DNA from: Zavarzinella formosa DSM 19928
GTDB taxonomy: Bacteria > Planctomycetota > Planctomycetia > Gemmatales > Gemmataceae
NCBI RefSeq assembly: GCF_000255705.1
Contig: NZ_JH636441.1
Span: forward strand, 1,013,192-1,077,191
DNA: 64,000 nt
Reading direction: 5' to 3'
The translations under genes were made by a program, and so were the position numbers. Shown one piece after another: positions 52,088-60,782 of the stretch; position 1 is the stretch's first letter, and the number at the start of each line of letters is the position of its first letter. Below the pieces are notes generated by a model. It saw only the letters and a program-made list of their open reading frames with translations. It made no database searches and was not told where the DNA came from.

Positions 52088-53161
52088 TTGATCCCTGAAG
52101 CCACCGTCGCCTTGTTTCATGCCGTCGGCCAGCCGTTTGACATCTGTGTGATTCCCAAGCCGGTCGCCGGGCCGGGGGAGATGATTGTTGATGTCACCGG
52201 TTGCACCATCTGCGGCAGCGATCTGCACACATGCGCGGGACATCGACAGGTGGCGGTGCCGACGGTGCTTGGCCATGAGGTGATCGGCCGGGTCTGCGAG
52301 TTCGGGCCGGAAGCCCCCCGGACAGATTTCACCGGGAAGCCGCTTTCCATCGGTGACCGGGTGACATGGTCCGTGGCGGTGAACTGCGGCCACTGCTTCT
52401 TCTGCAATCGCGGGCTTCCGCAAAAGTGCGAACGACTCCTGAAATACGGACATGCAAAGTTCGACGGCCGACCGGATGGCGGCTTGACATCCGTCGTCGT
52501 TCTCCGGGCGGGATCGGCCGTTTTCCGCATTCCGGACTCTCTTCCCGATGAAGTCGCCAGCCCGGCGAATTGTGCGACGGCCACCGTTGTCGCGGCCCTT
52601 CGCGTCGCGGAAACTCTGGCGGGGCAAACAGCCTTGGTCCAAGGAGCCGGAATGCTCGGCCTGACGGCCTGCGCAATGCTCCACACCGCCGGGGCAAGAG
52701 TGCTATGCGCGGATCCGACTCCAAGCCGCCGGGAGTTGGCGAAACAGTTCGGAGCCGAGAGTGCCGTCTCCCCGGAAGAAGTTTCGGAGGCGGCCAAGGT
52801 TCTCACTTCCGGCTACGGGTTCGACATGGCTTTCGAGTTCTCCGGGGCCGCCGCCGCCATGCCCGCCGGTTTGGCGGCCATCCGCATCGGCGGCACGTAT
52901 GTTCTCGCAGGGGCCGTCTTCCCCGGCCCGTCATTGCCAATCGATCCGGAACAGTTCATCCGTCGGCATCTTCGCCTGTTTGGCATCCACAACTACACTC
53001 CAACTGACTTGGGGGATGCCCTCTCATTTTTGGACTCTCACCCCGAATATCCTTTTGCCTCGCTTGTCAGCAAGTGGTTCCCCCTGTCCGATGTTGATGC
53101 CGCCTTTGCTCATGCCCGTTCCCCCGGCGTGCTGCGGGTGGGTGTCCGGCCTTCATGTTGA
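52088..53161 (+). CDS. hpnZ: Zinc-dependent alcohol dehydrogenase associated with phosphonate catabolism
   Basis: 357 residues. The catalytic-zinc motif GCTICGSDLHTCAG and LGHEVIGRV, the structural zinc in CGHCFFCNRGLPQKC and the Rossmann segment ALVQGAGMLGLTACAML place it in the medium-chain dehydrogenase family. The overall sequence matches what I recall of the proposed phosphonate-catabolism dehydrogenase (HpnZ, TIGR03366). The reaction is not established. The TTG start has GAGG 7 bases upstream and lies 19 bases after the DUF5690 stop, so the two form an operon. No phosphonatase or C-P lyase gene is in the window. Confidence 0.78.
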   Translation: MIPEATVALFHAVGQPFDICVIPKPVAGPGEMIVDVTGCTICGSDLHTCAGHRQVAVPTVLGHEVIGRVCEFGPEAPRTDFTGKPLSIGDRVTWSVAVNCGHCFFCNRGLPQKCERLLKYGHAKFDGRPDGGLTSVVVLRAGSAVFRIPDSLPDEVASPANCATATVVAALRVAETLAGQTALVQGAGMLGLTACAMLHTAGARVLCADPTPSRRELAKQFGAESAVSPEEVSEAAKVLTSGYGFDMAFEFSGAAAAMPAGLAAIRIGGTYVLAGAVFPGPSLPIDPEQFIRRHLRLFGIHNYTPTDLGDALSFLDSHPEYPFASLVSKWFPLSDVDAAFAHARSPGVLRVGVRPSC

Positions 53162-53324
53162 GAAACATCGTCAAAGTTGGAAATGGAAAAAATGGGTTAA
53201 AACTGACGGTTTTGCGTGGATCGGTAAATGAAGTTGGCCCGGTTATCTGGCAAATCCCTTCTCACCCCACTTCAAGACGACGAATTAGGAGGTAAGCGAC
53301 GACTCTCAAATGGAAAGGCGTTCA

Positions 53325-54314
53325 ATGTTCAGTACTCGACTTGCCTGGCTCGCCTGCGGAATGTTGGCTATTCCCGCCATTGGAATGGCTCAACAATCAG
53401 TTCCCTGTCCGACAGAAGCGTGTCCTCCGAAGACGGCCCAAATCTGCCTCCCCGTTGATGGCGGACCCAAGGACTGTTGCTGGAACCGCCTGTTGCAACG
53501 GCTGTGTATTCACGAAAAGCAGTACATTCTCGTGAGCGGGACCGTTTCGCCGGATTGCGGTTGGAACACCAAGAGCCATTGCTCCCACGGGGCGGGCTGT
53601 TTGAAATGCAAACCCGTGTGCGAACCCAAACCGGTTTGCGCTCCCCAGCCGGTTTGCGCTCCGCAACCGGTCTGCCAGACTCCGGCCCCGACCTGCGGCG
53701 ATCCGAAGTGCCCGAAATGCTGTCTGCTCCGCGCCAAGCCGGTTTGCCAGACTCCGGCTCCGACGTGCGGCGATCCGAAATGCACCAAGTGCGGCCAAAG
53801 CTACACGGTGGCCCCGGTTCAATCGACTCCCGTCTACACCAACGCCACGCCGGCCGTCCAACCGGAAGTCGCCGTCGCCATCCCCGCCGCTCCGACCGCT
53901 TCCAAAGCCGGCAACGATCCGACTCTTTACCACTTGGAATCGCTGTTAAACGCCCAAGCGGCCGACTCCCGGAATTTCCAACAGACGCTGGAAAAGAAAC
54001 TCGCCACGCTGGCCGCCCTGCGTTCGATGCAGGAAGCCGACATGAATGCGATGACCCAACTTGAGGGAACGCTGCGCCAAGCCCGCCTGAAGAGCCTGCC
54101 GGAACGGGGCGAGTCGGCGACGCCGGTTCCTGTGCCGGCCCTGCCGACATCCCGCCCGGCCAACCCGATGCAGATGCCGCCGAATGCCACCAAGATCCCG
54201 ATGTCCGAAAACGGCCCCGTGCCGGAGCAACTGCTCCAGCAGATGGAACAGTTGAACCGGGAGATTTTGGAACTCAACCGCACCGTGAGGCAACTCTCCG
54301 GCAAGGGGAACTGA
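53325..54314 (+). CDS. Secreted cysteine-rich repeat protein
   Basis: 329 residues. A signal peptide (RLAWLACGMLAIPAIGMAQQ) is followed by a Cys-rich region (about residues 88-158) with duplicated units: PVCAPQPVC occurs in tandem and QTPAPTCGDPKCPKC is repeated as QTPAPTCGDPKCTKC about 22 residues later. An Ala-Pro linker and a helical C-terminal half (LLNAQAADSRNFQQTLEKKL, EQLNREILELNRTVRQL) follow. It may be an envelope protein stabilised by disulfides or metal. AAAGG lies before the ATG at 53325; a start 5 codons upstream is possible. A strong terminator follows. Confidence 0.75.
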   Translation: MFSTRLAWLACGMLAIPAIGMAQQSVPCPTEACPPKTAQICLPVDGGPKDCCWNRLLQRLCIHEKQYILVSGTVSPDCGWNTKSHCSHGAGCLKCKPVCEPKPVCAPQPVCAPQPVCQTPAPTCGDPKCPKCCLLRAKPVCQTPAPTCGDPKCTKCGQSYTVAPVQSTPVYTNATPAVQPEVAVAIPAAPTASKAGNDPTLYHLESLLNAQAADSRNFQQTLEKKLATLAALRSMQEADMNAMTQLEGTLRQARLKSLPERGESATPVPVPALPTSRPANPMQMPPNATKIPMSENGPVPEQLLQQMEQLNREILELNRTVRQLSGKGN

Positions 54315-54340
54315 AACCCGGTCGCCGAATCGGATCGGTA

Positions 54341-54401
54341 GCAAACGCCTTGGGGCATGACGATCTTGCCCGGATCGTCATGCCCCAAGGCGTTTGCTTT
54401 T
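54341..54401 (+). terminator. Exceptional intrinsic terminator: perfect 25-bp stem
   Basis: 54341-54365 and 54373-54397 are exactly complementary over 25 bp with a 7-base loop, and the stem runs directly into CTTTTA. It lies 26 bases after the stop of the Cys-rich gene. The stem is unusually long for an ordinary terminator. Confidence 0.88.
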
Positions 54402-54554
54402 ACAGACGACCACGGCGGGCAAACGCGGCGCATCTCATGCAATCCCTCAAACCCCTTCGATTCCACCAAAACACTCTTCATTTCCCCACAGTGATATGCC
54501 GATGTTAGGGATGGGATGATTGTGCCTGTTGGCTCTCGAATGCGGGGTTTGACC

Positions 54555-55343
54555 ATGTCACGAATTGCACTGCTGATGCTGGCGGCGCCGGTAATGTGGG
54601 CAGCCACGGGTTGTGAAACGTCGAGGCCCGTGATTCTCAATCCCGGCGAATCTCGCGGCATGACCTATCCCGTTCAAGGCATGGTTCCCGCCCAACAACA
54701 GGCGATGAGCCCGGCGCAAGAAACGCAGATTCCCATCTCCCCGATCCAGACGCCAATGCCGCAGCTGGACCCGATCATTCCTCCGGCGAGCCCCAGTCCT
54801 TCCGTGGTTCCTTCGGAGACATTGCCGACGCCGAAAAACCCGGCCGCCCCCCCGACGCTGCCGAAAGCCGTCCATGAAGGGGCGGGAGCGTTCCGCACGA
54901 GTGAGCCTTCACCCGCCCAATCGCCTGTTTCGATGGCCACCGCCGAGGCATACATCAAGGAAATTCAGTCGAACCAACAGGCGATGCTGCAAGCAGTCGA
55001 TCAAGAGATTCAACGAGTGATGGCGACGCAGACTAAAATTGACGAGATGAAACGCCGACAATCCGCCGAACTGGCCGCCCGCGAGTCGTTGCCCGCCCCG
55101 AAGGTGACGCCCGTGGACTACCAAGTCACCGTCCCCAACATTCCCGCCGCTACCGTCCCCAACATTCCTGCCGCTTCGGATGTGCAAACGTTGCCAGCCG
55201 TTCGACTCACTCTCGAACCCCCGGCGCCGATGACGCTTGCCGAACAACAAGAACGCTTGCAACGCCTGACGGCCGAGATGAACCGCCAGATGCAAGAACT
55301 TCGCTCATCCGTCCAACAATCGACCGGCCAGCCGATGAAATAA
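54555..55343 (+). CDS. Secreted lipoprotein with Pro-rich and coiled-coil regions
   Basis: 262 residues. The leader MSRIALLMLAAPVMWAATGC carries a lipobox (ATGC, Cys20). The mature part has a Pro/Gln-rich stretch (QAMSPAQETQIPISPIQTPM), a coiled coil (EIQSNQQAMLQAVDQEIQRV), a short tandem VPNIPAATVPNIPAAS and a C-terminal helix (LAEQQERLQRLTAEMNRQMQ). No enzymatic motif. Composition and architecture resemble the Cys-rich neighbour upstream, which may be a functional partner. CGGGG lies 7 bases before the ATG at 54555. Confidence 0.7.
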   Translation: MSRIALLMLAAPVMWAATGCETSRPVILNPGESRGMTYPVQGMVPAQQQAMSPAQETQIPISPIQTPMPQLDPIIPPASPSPSVVPSETLPTPKNPAAPPTLPKAVHEGAGAFRTSEPSPAQSPVSMATAEAYIKEIQSNQQAMLQAVDQEIQRVMATQTKIDEMKRRQSAELAARESLPAPKVTPVDYQVTVPNIPAATVPNIPAASDVQTLPAVRLTLEPPAPMTLAEQQERLQRLTAEMNRQMQELRSSVQQSTGQPMK

Positions 55344-55535
55344 TGATTATCCGCCAACCGGGGCGTGACGCACGGCCCGGTTCATTTCCAACACGGTCTT
55401 TCCACAATTCCCCGACCGGGTTTTTGAACACCAACCTTCCGGCTGAATCGTCTGAATGGTAACACCTTCGTGTTTTCCTGCCGGGAAGACGCTAAACTGA
55501 TGGTTGTCAGGTCGGTTGGCATGTGGAGCAGTTCC

Positions 55536-56906
55536 ATGCGGCACGTCGTTCGATTGCTATCAATGGCGATTCTCGGAATCCTTGCGGCCGGTCCGGTCTC
55601 GGCTCAACCACCTCGCCCCAAAATCTTGGACCAGTTAAAACCCCTGCCGCCCGGAGTGTTTCTTCCCCCGCCGGAGGGGGTGGAAATCGGCCGTCAGTCG
55701 CACGACCCGCAACCTGGCGAGCAAGACGTTGATGATCTTCGCGGCTGGCTTGACGGAACCTTGAAGCCCCGGGGCAAATCGAAGCCTGTTGATCCGAAGA
55801 TGCTTGAAGATCTTCTTTCCAAGTTGAAGGACGGCAATCAGGGACTTGATCCCCGGGAGCTGGAAAATCTGCTGAAGAACAATCCGCAATTCAAAAACCC
55901 CGACTTTTTGAAGTCGCTTGAAAAAATGAGGGGCGAAGGCGATTTTCCCCGGAACTTGAAAAGGCCGATCCGGGAGAATAACGGCGATCCAAGAATCGTT
56001 GATCGAATTCCCGATTTGGATAACAAGCTCGGCAATTTCGTCGATCAGGCGAAGAAAGCTGATCCGAATGTCGGCGGTATCCCTGATGGCAAAGTTCCCG
56101 ATGCCGGGGCGAATGGTGATGCCTCCAAAATCCCCGACATGAATGCCGGACAAAACAGGCCAAAGCTGGACCCCTCCACCCAAGAGTGGATTAAGTGGAT
56201 GGAGAAGAACCTCGGCGATTCCCCGACCGGCCAGCAAGCCCTCAAAGAGATGATCGAGGCGATGGGCAAGGGGGATCTCAAGGGAGTATTTGACGACCTG
56301 CCGGAGTTCAAAAACGGGGAATGGAAGGACATCAACGACTGGGGCAAAGGCACCCTCGGCGACAACTGGAAGTTCAGCCCCCCCGATTGGAATTTTTCCG
56401 GCGGCGGTTCCGGCCCGAGTTTCGGCGGCGGCGGTTCCGGGTTAAACTTCGGCGGCGGCCCCTCGGTCGGGAGTATCGGACCCGGCAGTGCCGAGGGAGC
56501 CGGGGGCGGTCTGTCCGTGGTGGCCATCATCATCGGCGTAATCGGGGCGGCTTTCCTCGCTTATATCCTTTACAACAAGTGGGTGCGGGAGCAGGAAGCC
56601 CGGCAGACAATGATTGCCGCCTCCCAGCACAAATTAGACCTCACGCGCATCCGCACCCGTGAGGAATTAGTGGAGGCGTTCGACACACTTACTGTGGAAA
56701 AACTTGGGGACGAATCCCGCAACTGGAATCATCGCGTCGTCACCGAAACATTCGCCGACAACAAACCCGAAGTGGCCGAACCCGTCCAAGAGCTTGGCGA
56801 ACTCTACCAAAAAGCCCGTTATGCCCCGCCGCAGGATGACCTCACCCAAGGCGAACTCTCGACAGCCGAACGAGATCTGCGGACGGTCGCGGGGGTGAAC
56901 CCGTGA
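55536..56906 (+). CDS. Membrane protein with DUF4129-like C-terminus
   Basis: 456 residues. A signal peptide (MRHVVRLLSMAILGILAAGP) is followed by a long polar region, a Gly-rich linker (FSGGGSGPSFGGGGSGLNFG), one membrane helix (VVAIIIGVIGAAFLAYILYN) and a cytoplasmic helical domain with RTREELVEAFDTLTVEKLGD and AEPVQELGELYQKARYAPPQ. That end fits DUF4129, which is normally encoded beside MoxR ATPase, DUF58 and DUF4350 genes. GGAG lies 7 bases before the ATG at 55536. Its stop overlaps the next gene by 4 bases (GTGA). Confidence 0.75.
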   Translation: MRHVVRLLSMAILGILAAGPVSAQPPRPKILDQLKPLPPGVFLPPPEGVEIGRQSHDPQPGEQDVDDLRGWLDGTLKPRGKSKPVDPKMLEDLLSKLKDGNQGLDPRELENLLKNNPQFKNPDFLKSLEKMRGEGDFPRNLKRPIRENNGDPRIVDRIPDLDNKLGNFVDQAKKADPNVGGIPDGKVPDAGANGDASKIPDMNAGQNRPKLDPSTQEWIKWMEKNLGDSPTGQQALKEMIEAMGKGDLKGVFDDLPEFKNGEWKDINDWGKGTLGDNWKFSPPDWNFSGGGSGPSFGGGGSGLNFGGGPSVGSIGPGSAEGAGGGLSVVAIIIGVIGAAFLAYILYNKWVREQEARQTMIAASQHKLDLTRIRTREELVEAFDTLTVEKLGDESRNWNHRVVTETFADNKPEVAEPVQELGELYQKARYAPPQDDLTQGELSTAERDLRTVAGVNP

Positions 56907-58402
56907 GCCGAATTTTCGCCGCCGTTATCGGAATGTTGTTTGCGTTCGCCGCAATCGCGCCGGCCCAAGAAAACGGTCGTTTGCATTACGGCGGGTCGGA
57001 ATACTTTCGCTTCTTCCTCCACAAGCATGAACTCAAGCCTCTTGCCAACTTTCCAGAAGCCTGGCTGGAACCATCGAAAACGATTATCGTGTGTCTCGGG
57101 GATGCCTCTTGGATCACCCCGGATTTTTTTCCCAATCAAGGTGGCATTCGCGCGTTCATCGAAGCCGGCGGGGCCGTGTTGATCGCCACGGATCAGAAGT
57201 GCGACAGCCGTGACCCCAGAAGCTGGGAGCAAATTTACGGTCTCCGCATCAGCGGGGAATTGCTGACCGCAAAGGCCGATGAGTGTTTTGACGGTCTGGA
57301 CGGGCGCCCGTTGGTGAAACCACGACGACATTTGCCGATCTTGGTCAAAGATTCGCCGTTTAAAATGTTGGACGGGATCTCCGCCGACGGAGCCGATGCC
57401 ATCGCCACGGATCATCCCAGCGAGATTCAGTTGGTCCCCGCCATCCGGCCCGGATACATTGTCACCCCGTTGGCCGGATATCCCACAAGCGCAAAGAGAA
57501 TCGAAAGCAATTTCGCCGTTGATCGGAGTTGGGACAATTTCGCCGTGAGTGTTCGCCGGGGTGGCGACCCCGGACGTCTGTTGGTGGTCGCCGATCACAG
57601 CGTATTCGTCAATGGAATGATGAAGTTCACCGTGAACAATGAAACCGGCGAACTGAGTTTCCCCAATGCGAATATTAAATTCACCAATCAGATGATTGAA
57701 TGGCTGAAAGGCCCGGATGGCACGCGCACAAGATGTCTGTTTGTGCATGACAATAATGTGATCGATCAGTTCGCCAAACAGGTGCACTTGCCGCCGGACA
57801 TGAACCCGCCGATTCCGCCGATCCCGCCGGACATGCTGGCCAACATGATGCTCCGCATGGCCAACCCGATGTTGACCGAATTTCAGAATCGCATTCGACC
57901 CAACAGCGCCCTTGATCGCTGGTTTGGCCGGGAGAGCCTTTGGCGTTGGTTCCTGATCGCGATGACGGCGTTATTTGCCTGGCTGATCTGGTCGCGTTTG
58001 AGTCAGGCCACTCGCAAAGAGGATCGCAGCCGATGGGTGGCGCTGACAACACTCGGCGGCCTCCTGGCCAAGGGAAGCACTTCCAAACGCAAACGGGACG
58101 ATCTGATCGACACGGGCAACATTTATGAAGCCGCCCGCTGGCGAATCCGCGACCGTTTCGACCGGATCGGCGGCCAGCCGACCGACGACGGGCACATGCC
58201 ACCGATCCTCATGGCCGACAACTCCCGGCAGGCCGTCGGCCTTGAAGCATCGGTGCGTCGGCTTTGGATGATCGGTTACGGCCCCAAAGCCATTCCCGTG
58301 CCGATTCACTTGTGGGATGAGTTGAATCTCGACTTGGAACGAGCGGTGAGGCTGGCGGGCAAAGGGATCTGGTGTTTCGCGGCGAATGTTCCGGCGAAGT
58401 GA
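56903..58402 (+). CDS. DUF4350-like membrane protein
   Basis: 499 residues. A signal peptide (RIFAAVIGMLFAFAAIAPAQ) precedes a GATase-like extracytoplasmic domain (KTIIVCLGDASWITPDFFPN, GIRAFIEAGGAVLIATDQ), as in DUF4350. A membrane helix (WFLIAMTALFAWLIWSRL) follows near residue 350, then a cytoplasmic part (YEAARWRIRDRFDRIGGQP, ASVRRLWMIGYGPKAIPVPI). The GTG start overlaps the TGA of the DUF4129-like gene, giving coupling. The usual MoxR and DUF58 partners are not in the window. The gene ends 6 bases before the convergent DNA-repair remnant. Confidence 0.72.
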   Translation: MSRIFAAVIGMLFAFAAIAPAQENGRLHYGGSEYFRFFLHKHELKPLANFPEAWLEPSKTIIVCLGDASWITPDFFPNQGGIRAFIEAGGAVLIATDQKCDSRDPRSWEQIYGLRISGELLTAKADECFDGLDGRPLVKPRRHLPILVKDSPFKMLDGISADGADAIATDHPSEIQLVPAIRPGYIVTPLAGYPTSAKRIESNFAVDRSWDNFAVSVRRGGDPGRLLVVADHSVFVNGMMKFTVNNETGELSFPNANIKFTNQMIEWLKGPDGTRTRCLFVHDNNVIDQFAKQVHLPPDMNPPIPPIPPDMLANMMLRMANPMLTEFQNRIRPNSALDRWFGRESLWRWFLIAMTALFAWLIWSRLSQATRKEDRSRWVALTTLGGLLAKGSTSKRKRDDLIDTGNIYEAARWRIRDRFDRIGGQPTDDGHMPPILMADNSRQAVGLEASVRRLWMIGYGPKAIPVPIHLWDELNLDLERAVRLAGKGIWCFAANVPAK

Positions 58403-58408
58403 TGCCTC

Positions 58409-59178
58409 TCACTCCTCGCGGATGCTTCGCACCGCCCGGCGGCAGATTCGCAAGGTGTTCTTGTCTTCGCACCCGTCGGCCCAGCCATCCACCAGATCAC
58501 GCACCCAGCCCGGCCGGGTTTTGGCGGCATCGTTGAGCCAATTCGAGACGGAATCCTGCACGTATTTTTCCGGGTCGGCCCGCAGCAGTTTCAACAGCGG
58601 CATGCCGAGCTTCGGGTTCTCCTTCAACTCTGTTAGATGATTGGTCCACACACCACACGGCCGGGTCGCCTCGGTGGCGAACCGTCGCAGGAAACGGGAT
58701 TCTTCGTGAACCCACGGTTCCAACAAAGCGATGGCCCGCTTCAGATCGGCGGCGATGTGCGACCGTAACGGCATCCAAACCCATTCCCGCACACCAAAGT
58801 GCGGATCGTCCGCCAGCGGCCGGGCCAGGTCGAACCGCTCCGTCAGGGATAGTCCGGGGGCCAGCCCGATCACATAACACGCCCAACCCCGCACGGTGTC
58901 CGATTCGTGAGAAATGATTTCATCGAGTCGATTCAGTCCAACAGCCTCCAGCAAAATCCGGCCGCCGATCTCCATCCGTTTGGTGTCGATGGCTTGCCAT
59001 CGACAAGTTGCCGACGGTGATCGTCCGCGACCTCCGGGAAGGCCGCCCGCATCAACTCGGAGAAATCCACCGCCAACCCTTCGGTAAGGTTGGCCGAGGA
59101 CCGCGTCCCGGCATTCAACTCCGCAAGGACATCGGCGGCGATTTTGACCGATCCGGGTGTCTTCCGTTCCTTGGCCAT
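58409..59178 (-). pseudogene. DNA alkylation repair (AlkD-like HEAT-repeat) gene with a frameshift
   Basis: The N-terminal part (MAKERKTPGSVKIAADVLAE, NLTEGLAVDFSELMRAAFPE) is read from 59178 in one frame and the C-terminal HEAT repeats (KRMEIGGRILLEAVGLNRLD, HESDTVRGWACYVIGLAPGL, WLNDAAKTRPGWVRDLVDGW) in another; joined, they make a normal AlkD-like protein of about 255 residues, which would excise alkylated bases. The frames switch near 59000, where GTCGATGGC and GCCATCGAC form a tight palindrome with 2 bases between. GGAG precedes the ATG. It may be a recent mutation, a sequencing error or, less likely, programmed frameshifting. Confidence 0.8.
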
Positions 59179-59207
59179 CGCTTCTCCAGTTGTGCAAGGG
59201 AAGAACG

Positions 59208-59420
59208 GAGGAAGAGAAGAGTTCACGCAAAGATCGCAAAGGGGACGCAAAGTTCGCCAAAGTTGTCCTCTTTCGCTCCGAGGCTACTTCCCCCGCGTGA
59301 CTGATGAAATGTTTATTTTTCAGCCAGTCACGCGGGGACAGGAGTTTGCCGGTGGGCAAGGACAACTTTGGCGAACTTTGCGTCCCCTTTGCGATCTTTG
59401 CGTGAACTCTTCTCTTCCTC
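59208..59420. repeat. Nested palindromic element with 62-bp perfect inverted repeats
   Basis: 59208-59269 and 59359-59420 are exact reverse complements over 62 bp, separated by 89 bp. Within the spacer CCCCGCGTGACTG (59291-59303) and CAGTCACGCGGGG (59325-59337) form a second perfect inverted repeat. The arms contain ACGCAAAG-type units and no transposase. The element lies between the end of the sugar isomerase-like gene and the start of the DNA-repair gene, both on the minus strand, and looks like a MITE or an intergenic mobile palindrome. Confidence 0.88.
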
Positions 59421-59449
59421 TTCTCTTCCTCTTCTCGTCTCTCTCCAAC

Positions 59450-60625
59450 TCAACCCTTCAGCATGTCATCATGACGCATCCCGCTCGGCGGGCAGTCGGC
59501 CTTGCGGCAGTTGGCGAGGGCGGTGATGGCGCCGGCGTGTTGCTCGGCGTCGTTGTCTTCCCACTCGATGCTCACGGCTCCGTCAAAGCCGACGCGATTC
59601 AGTTCGATGAAGATTTCTTCGAGGCTGTTGGCGTCCCGCTGTGTTCCGGCCGTCACGAAGTTCCAACCGTTCGCCCAATGCCCCATCGGCCGGTGTCCGC
59701 CAAGCCGCCCGGCTCGCGTGTGTTCGCGGATCACCTGCACGCCCTTGACGTGGGCGCAGTGGATGAACTTGCCGAACTCCCGGATGAATTGAATCACCGA
59801 GACGTTCTGCCATTCCATGTGCGAACCGTCGAGGTTGAAACCGACAACCCCTTCGTAACCGGCCTTGCACATCGCGTTGATGTAATCGGAAGCCGATTCG
59901 ATGTCCCCCATCGCCCGTTCGCTCGGGTGACATTCGAGGTCGAACGTCACGCCGTACTGCTTGCAGAGATCCCACACCGGGCCAAATCGTTCGACGATCA
60001 ATTGAAGGCTGGTTTCTCGAACGTCATCAAGATCGTAGCCTTCGATCTTCGTCGGCAGCGGCGGGAACAAGAACCAGTGGCTCCAGCAATTGGCCGGGGA
60101 ACCGACAAACCCCGGCAGGGCCACCTTGCGGTCCTGCAACTTGCTCAAGTGGCCGGCCAATCGGACGCATGCCAGCAGGTCTAGCTTGGCTTGCTCATGA
60201 ATCAACTTGCCCACGTTTTCCGGGACGAAATACGGGTCCGTCCGGGGCGGCTTGTTCCCGGCATCACGCCAAGCCTTGTACGCCTTGCGGGCATCCGTGC
60301 TGGAGCCGAGGAAATTGAGGGTCTTGGCCGACGGCTCATCACCGAGAACCTGCCCCTGAAGGTGCGTGGCGACGGTGAAGATTTCCAACCCGTGCTTCTT
60401 CGCCAACGCCACTCGCTCGGCGGCATAAGCGGCCGCCCCGGCGTCGGTGTCGCATTTGCGAAGGTCAAGTTCCCAAGAGGCTTCTTCCCAGCCGTCGAAC
60501 CCGGCGTCTTGAACGAACTTCACCCACGGTTCGTAAGGCATGTTGCCGAACTGGCCGCGAACGAGGCCGATCTGGTGATACGAACCCTTGCCGTACTTGT
60601 GCGTGGCGGTCTGCTTGAAACCCAT
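59450..60625 (-). CDS. Sugar phosphate isomerase/epimerase-like (xylose-isomerase-like TIM barrel)
   Basis: 391 residues. The protein belongs to the AP-endonuclease-2/xylose isomerase-like TIM barrel group: YEPWVKFVQDAGFDGWEEAS, AKKHGLEIFTVATHLQGQVL, GVTFDLECHPSERAMGDIES, GVVGFNLDGSHMEWQNVSVI, IHCAHVKGVQVIREHTRAGR and VGFDGAVSIEWEDNDAE provide the Glu, His and Asp metal ligands at strand ends. There is no signal peptide. Family members isomerise or epimerise sugars or inositols; the substrate is unknown. It lies 157 bases downstream of the AroD-AroE-like gene on the same strand. Confidence 0.88.
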   Translation of the reverse strand: MGFKQTATHKYGKGSYHQIGLVRGQFGNMPYEPWVKFVQDAGFDGWEEASWELDLRKCDTDAGAAAYAAERVALAKKHGLEIFTVATHLQGQVLGDEPSAKTLNFLGSSTDARKAYKAWRDAGNKPPRTDPYFVPENVGKLIHEQAKLDLLACVRLAGHLSKLQDRKVALPGFVGSPANCWSHWFLFPPLPTKIEGYDLDDVRETSLQLIVERFGPVWDLCKQYGVTFDLECHPSERAMGDIESASDYINAMCKAGYEGVVGFNLDGSHMEWQNVSVIQFIREFGKFIHCAHVKGVQVIREHTRAGRLGGHRPMGHWANGWNFVTAGTQRDANSLEEIFIELNRVGFDGAVSIEWEDNDAEQHAGAITALANCRKADCPPSGMRHDDMLKG

Positions 60626-60782
60626 CGGAGAGACCCTTGTTGGAAAAGAGGATTGGAAACGTCAGGACGTTTTACGGGGGATTTGCGGATTCGTGGAGAC
60701 CGGGAATGGAAAGACAAAATGCGAGTCATCAAAACATCATGGCGAACGTTGCCATCCGGCAACGTCACGCGAAACTCCCGCT

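Noticed and set aside
59008..59440. Plus-strand open frames across the 62-bp inverted repeat
   Set aside because: Translations such as LCDLCVNSS come from the ACGCAAAG-type repeat and are a known source of false ORFs.
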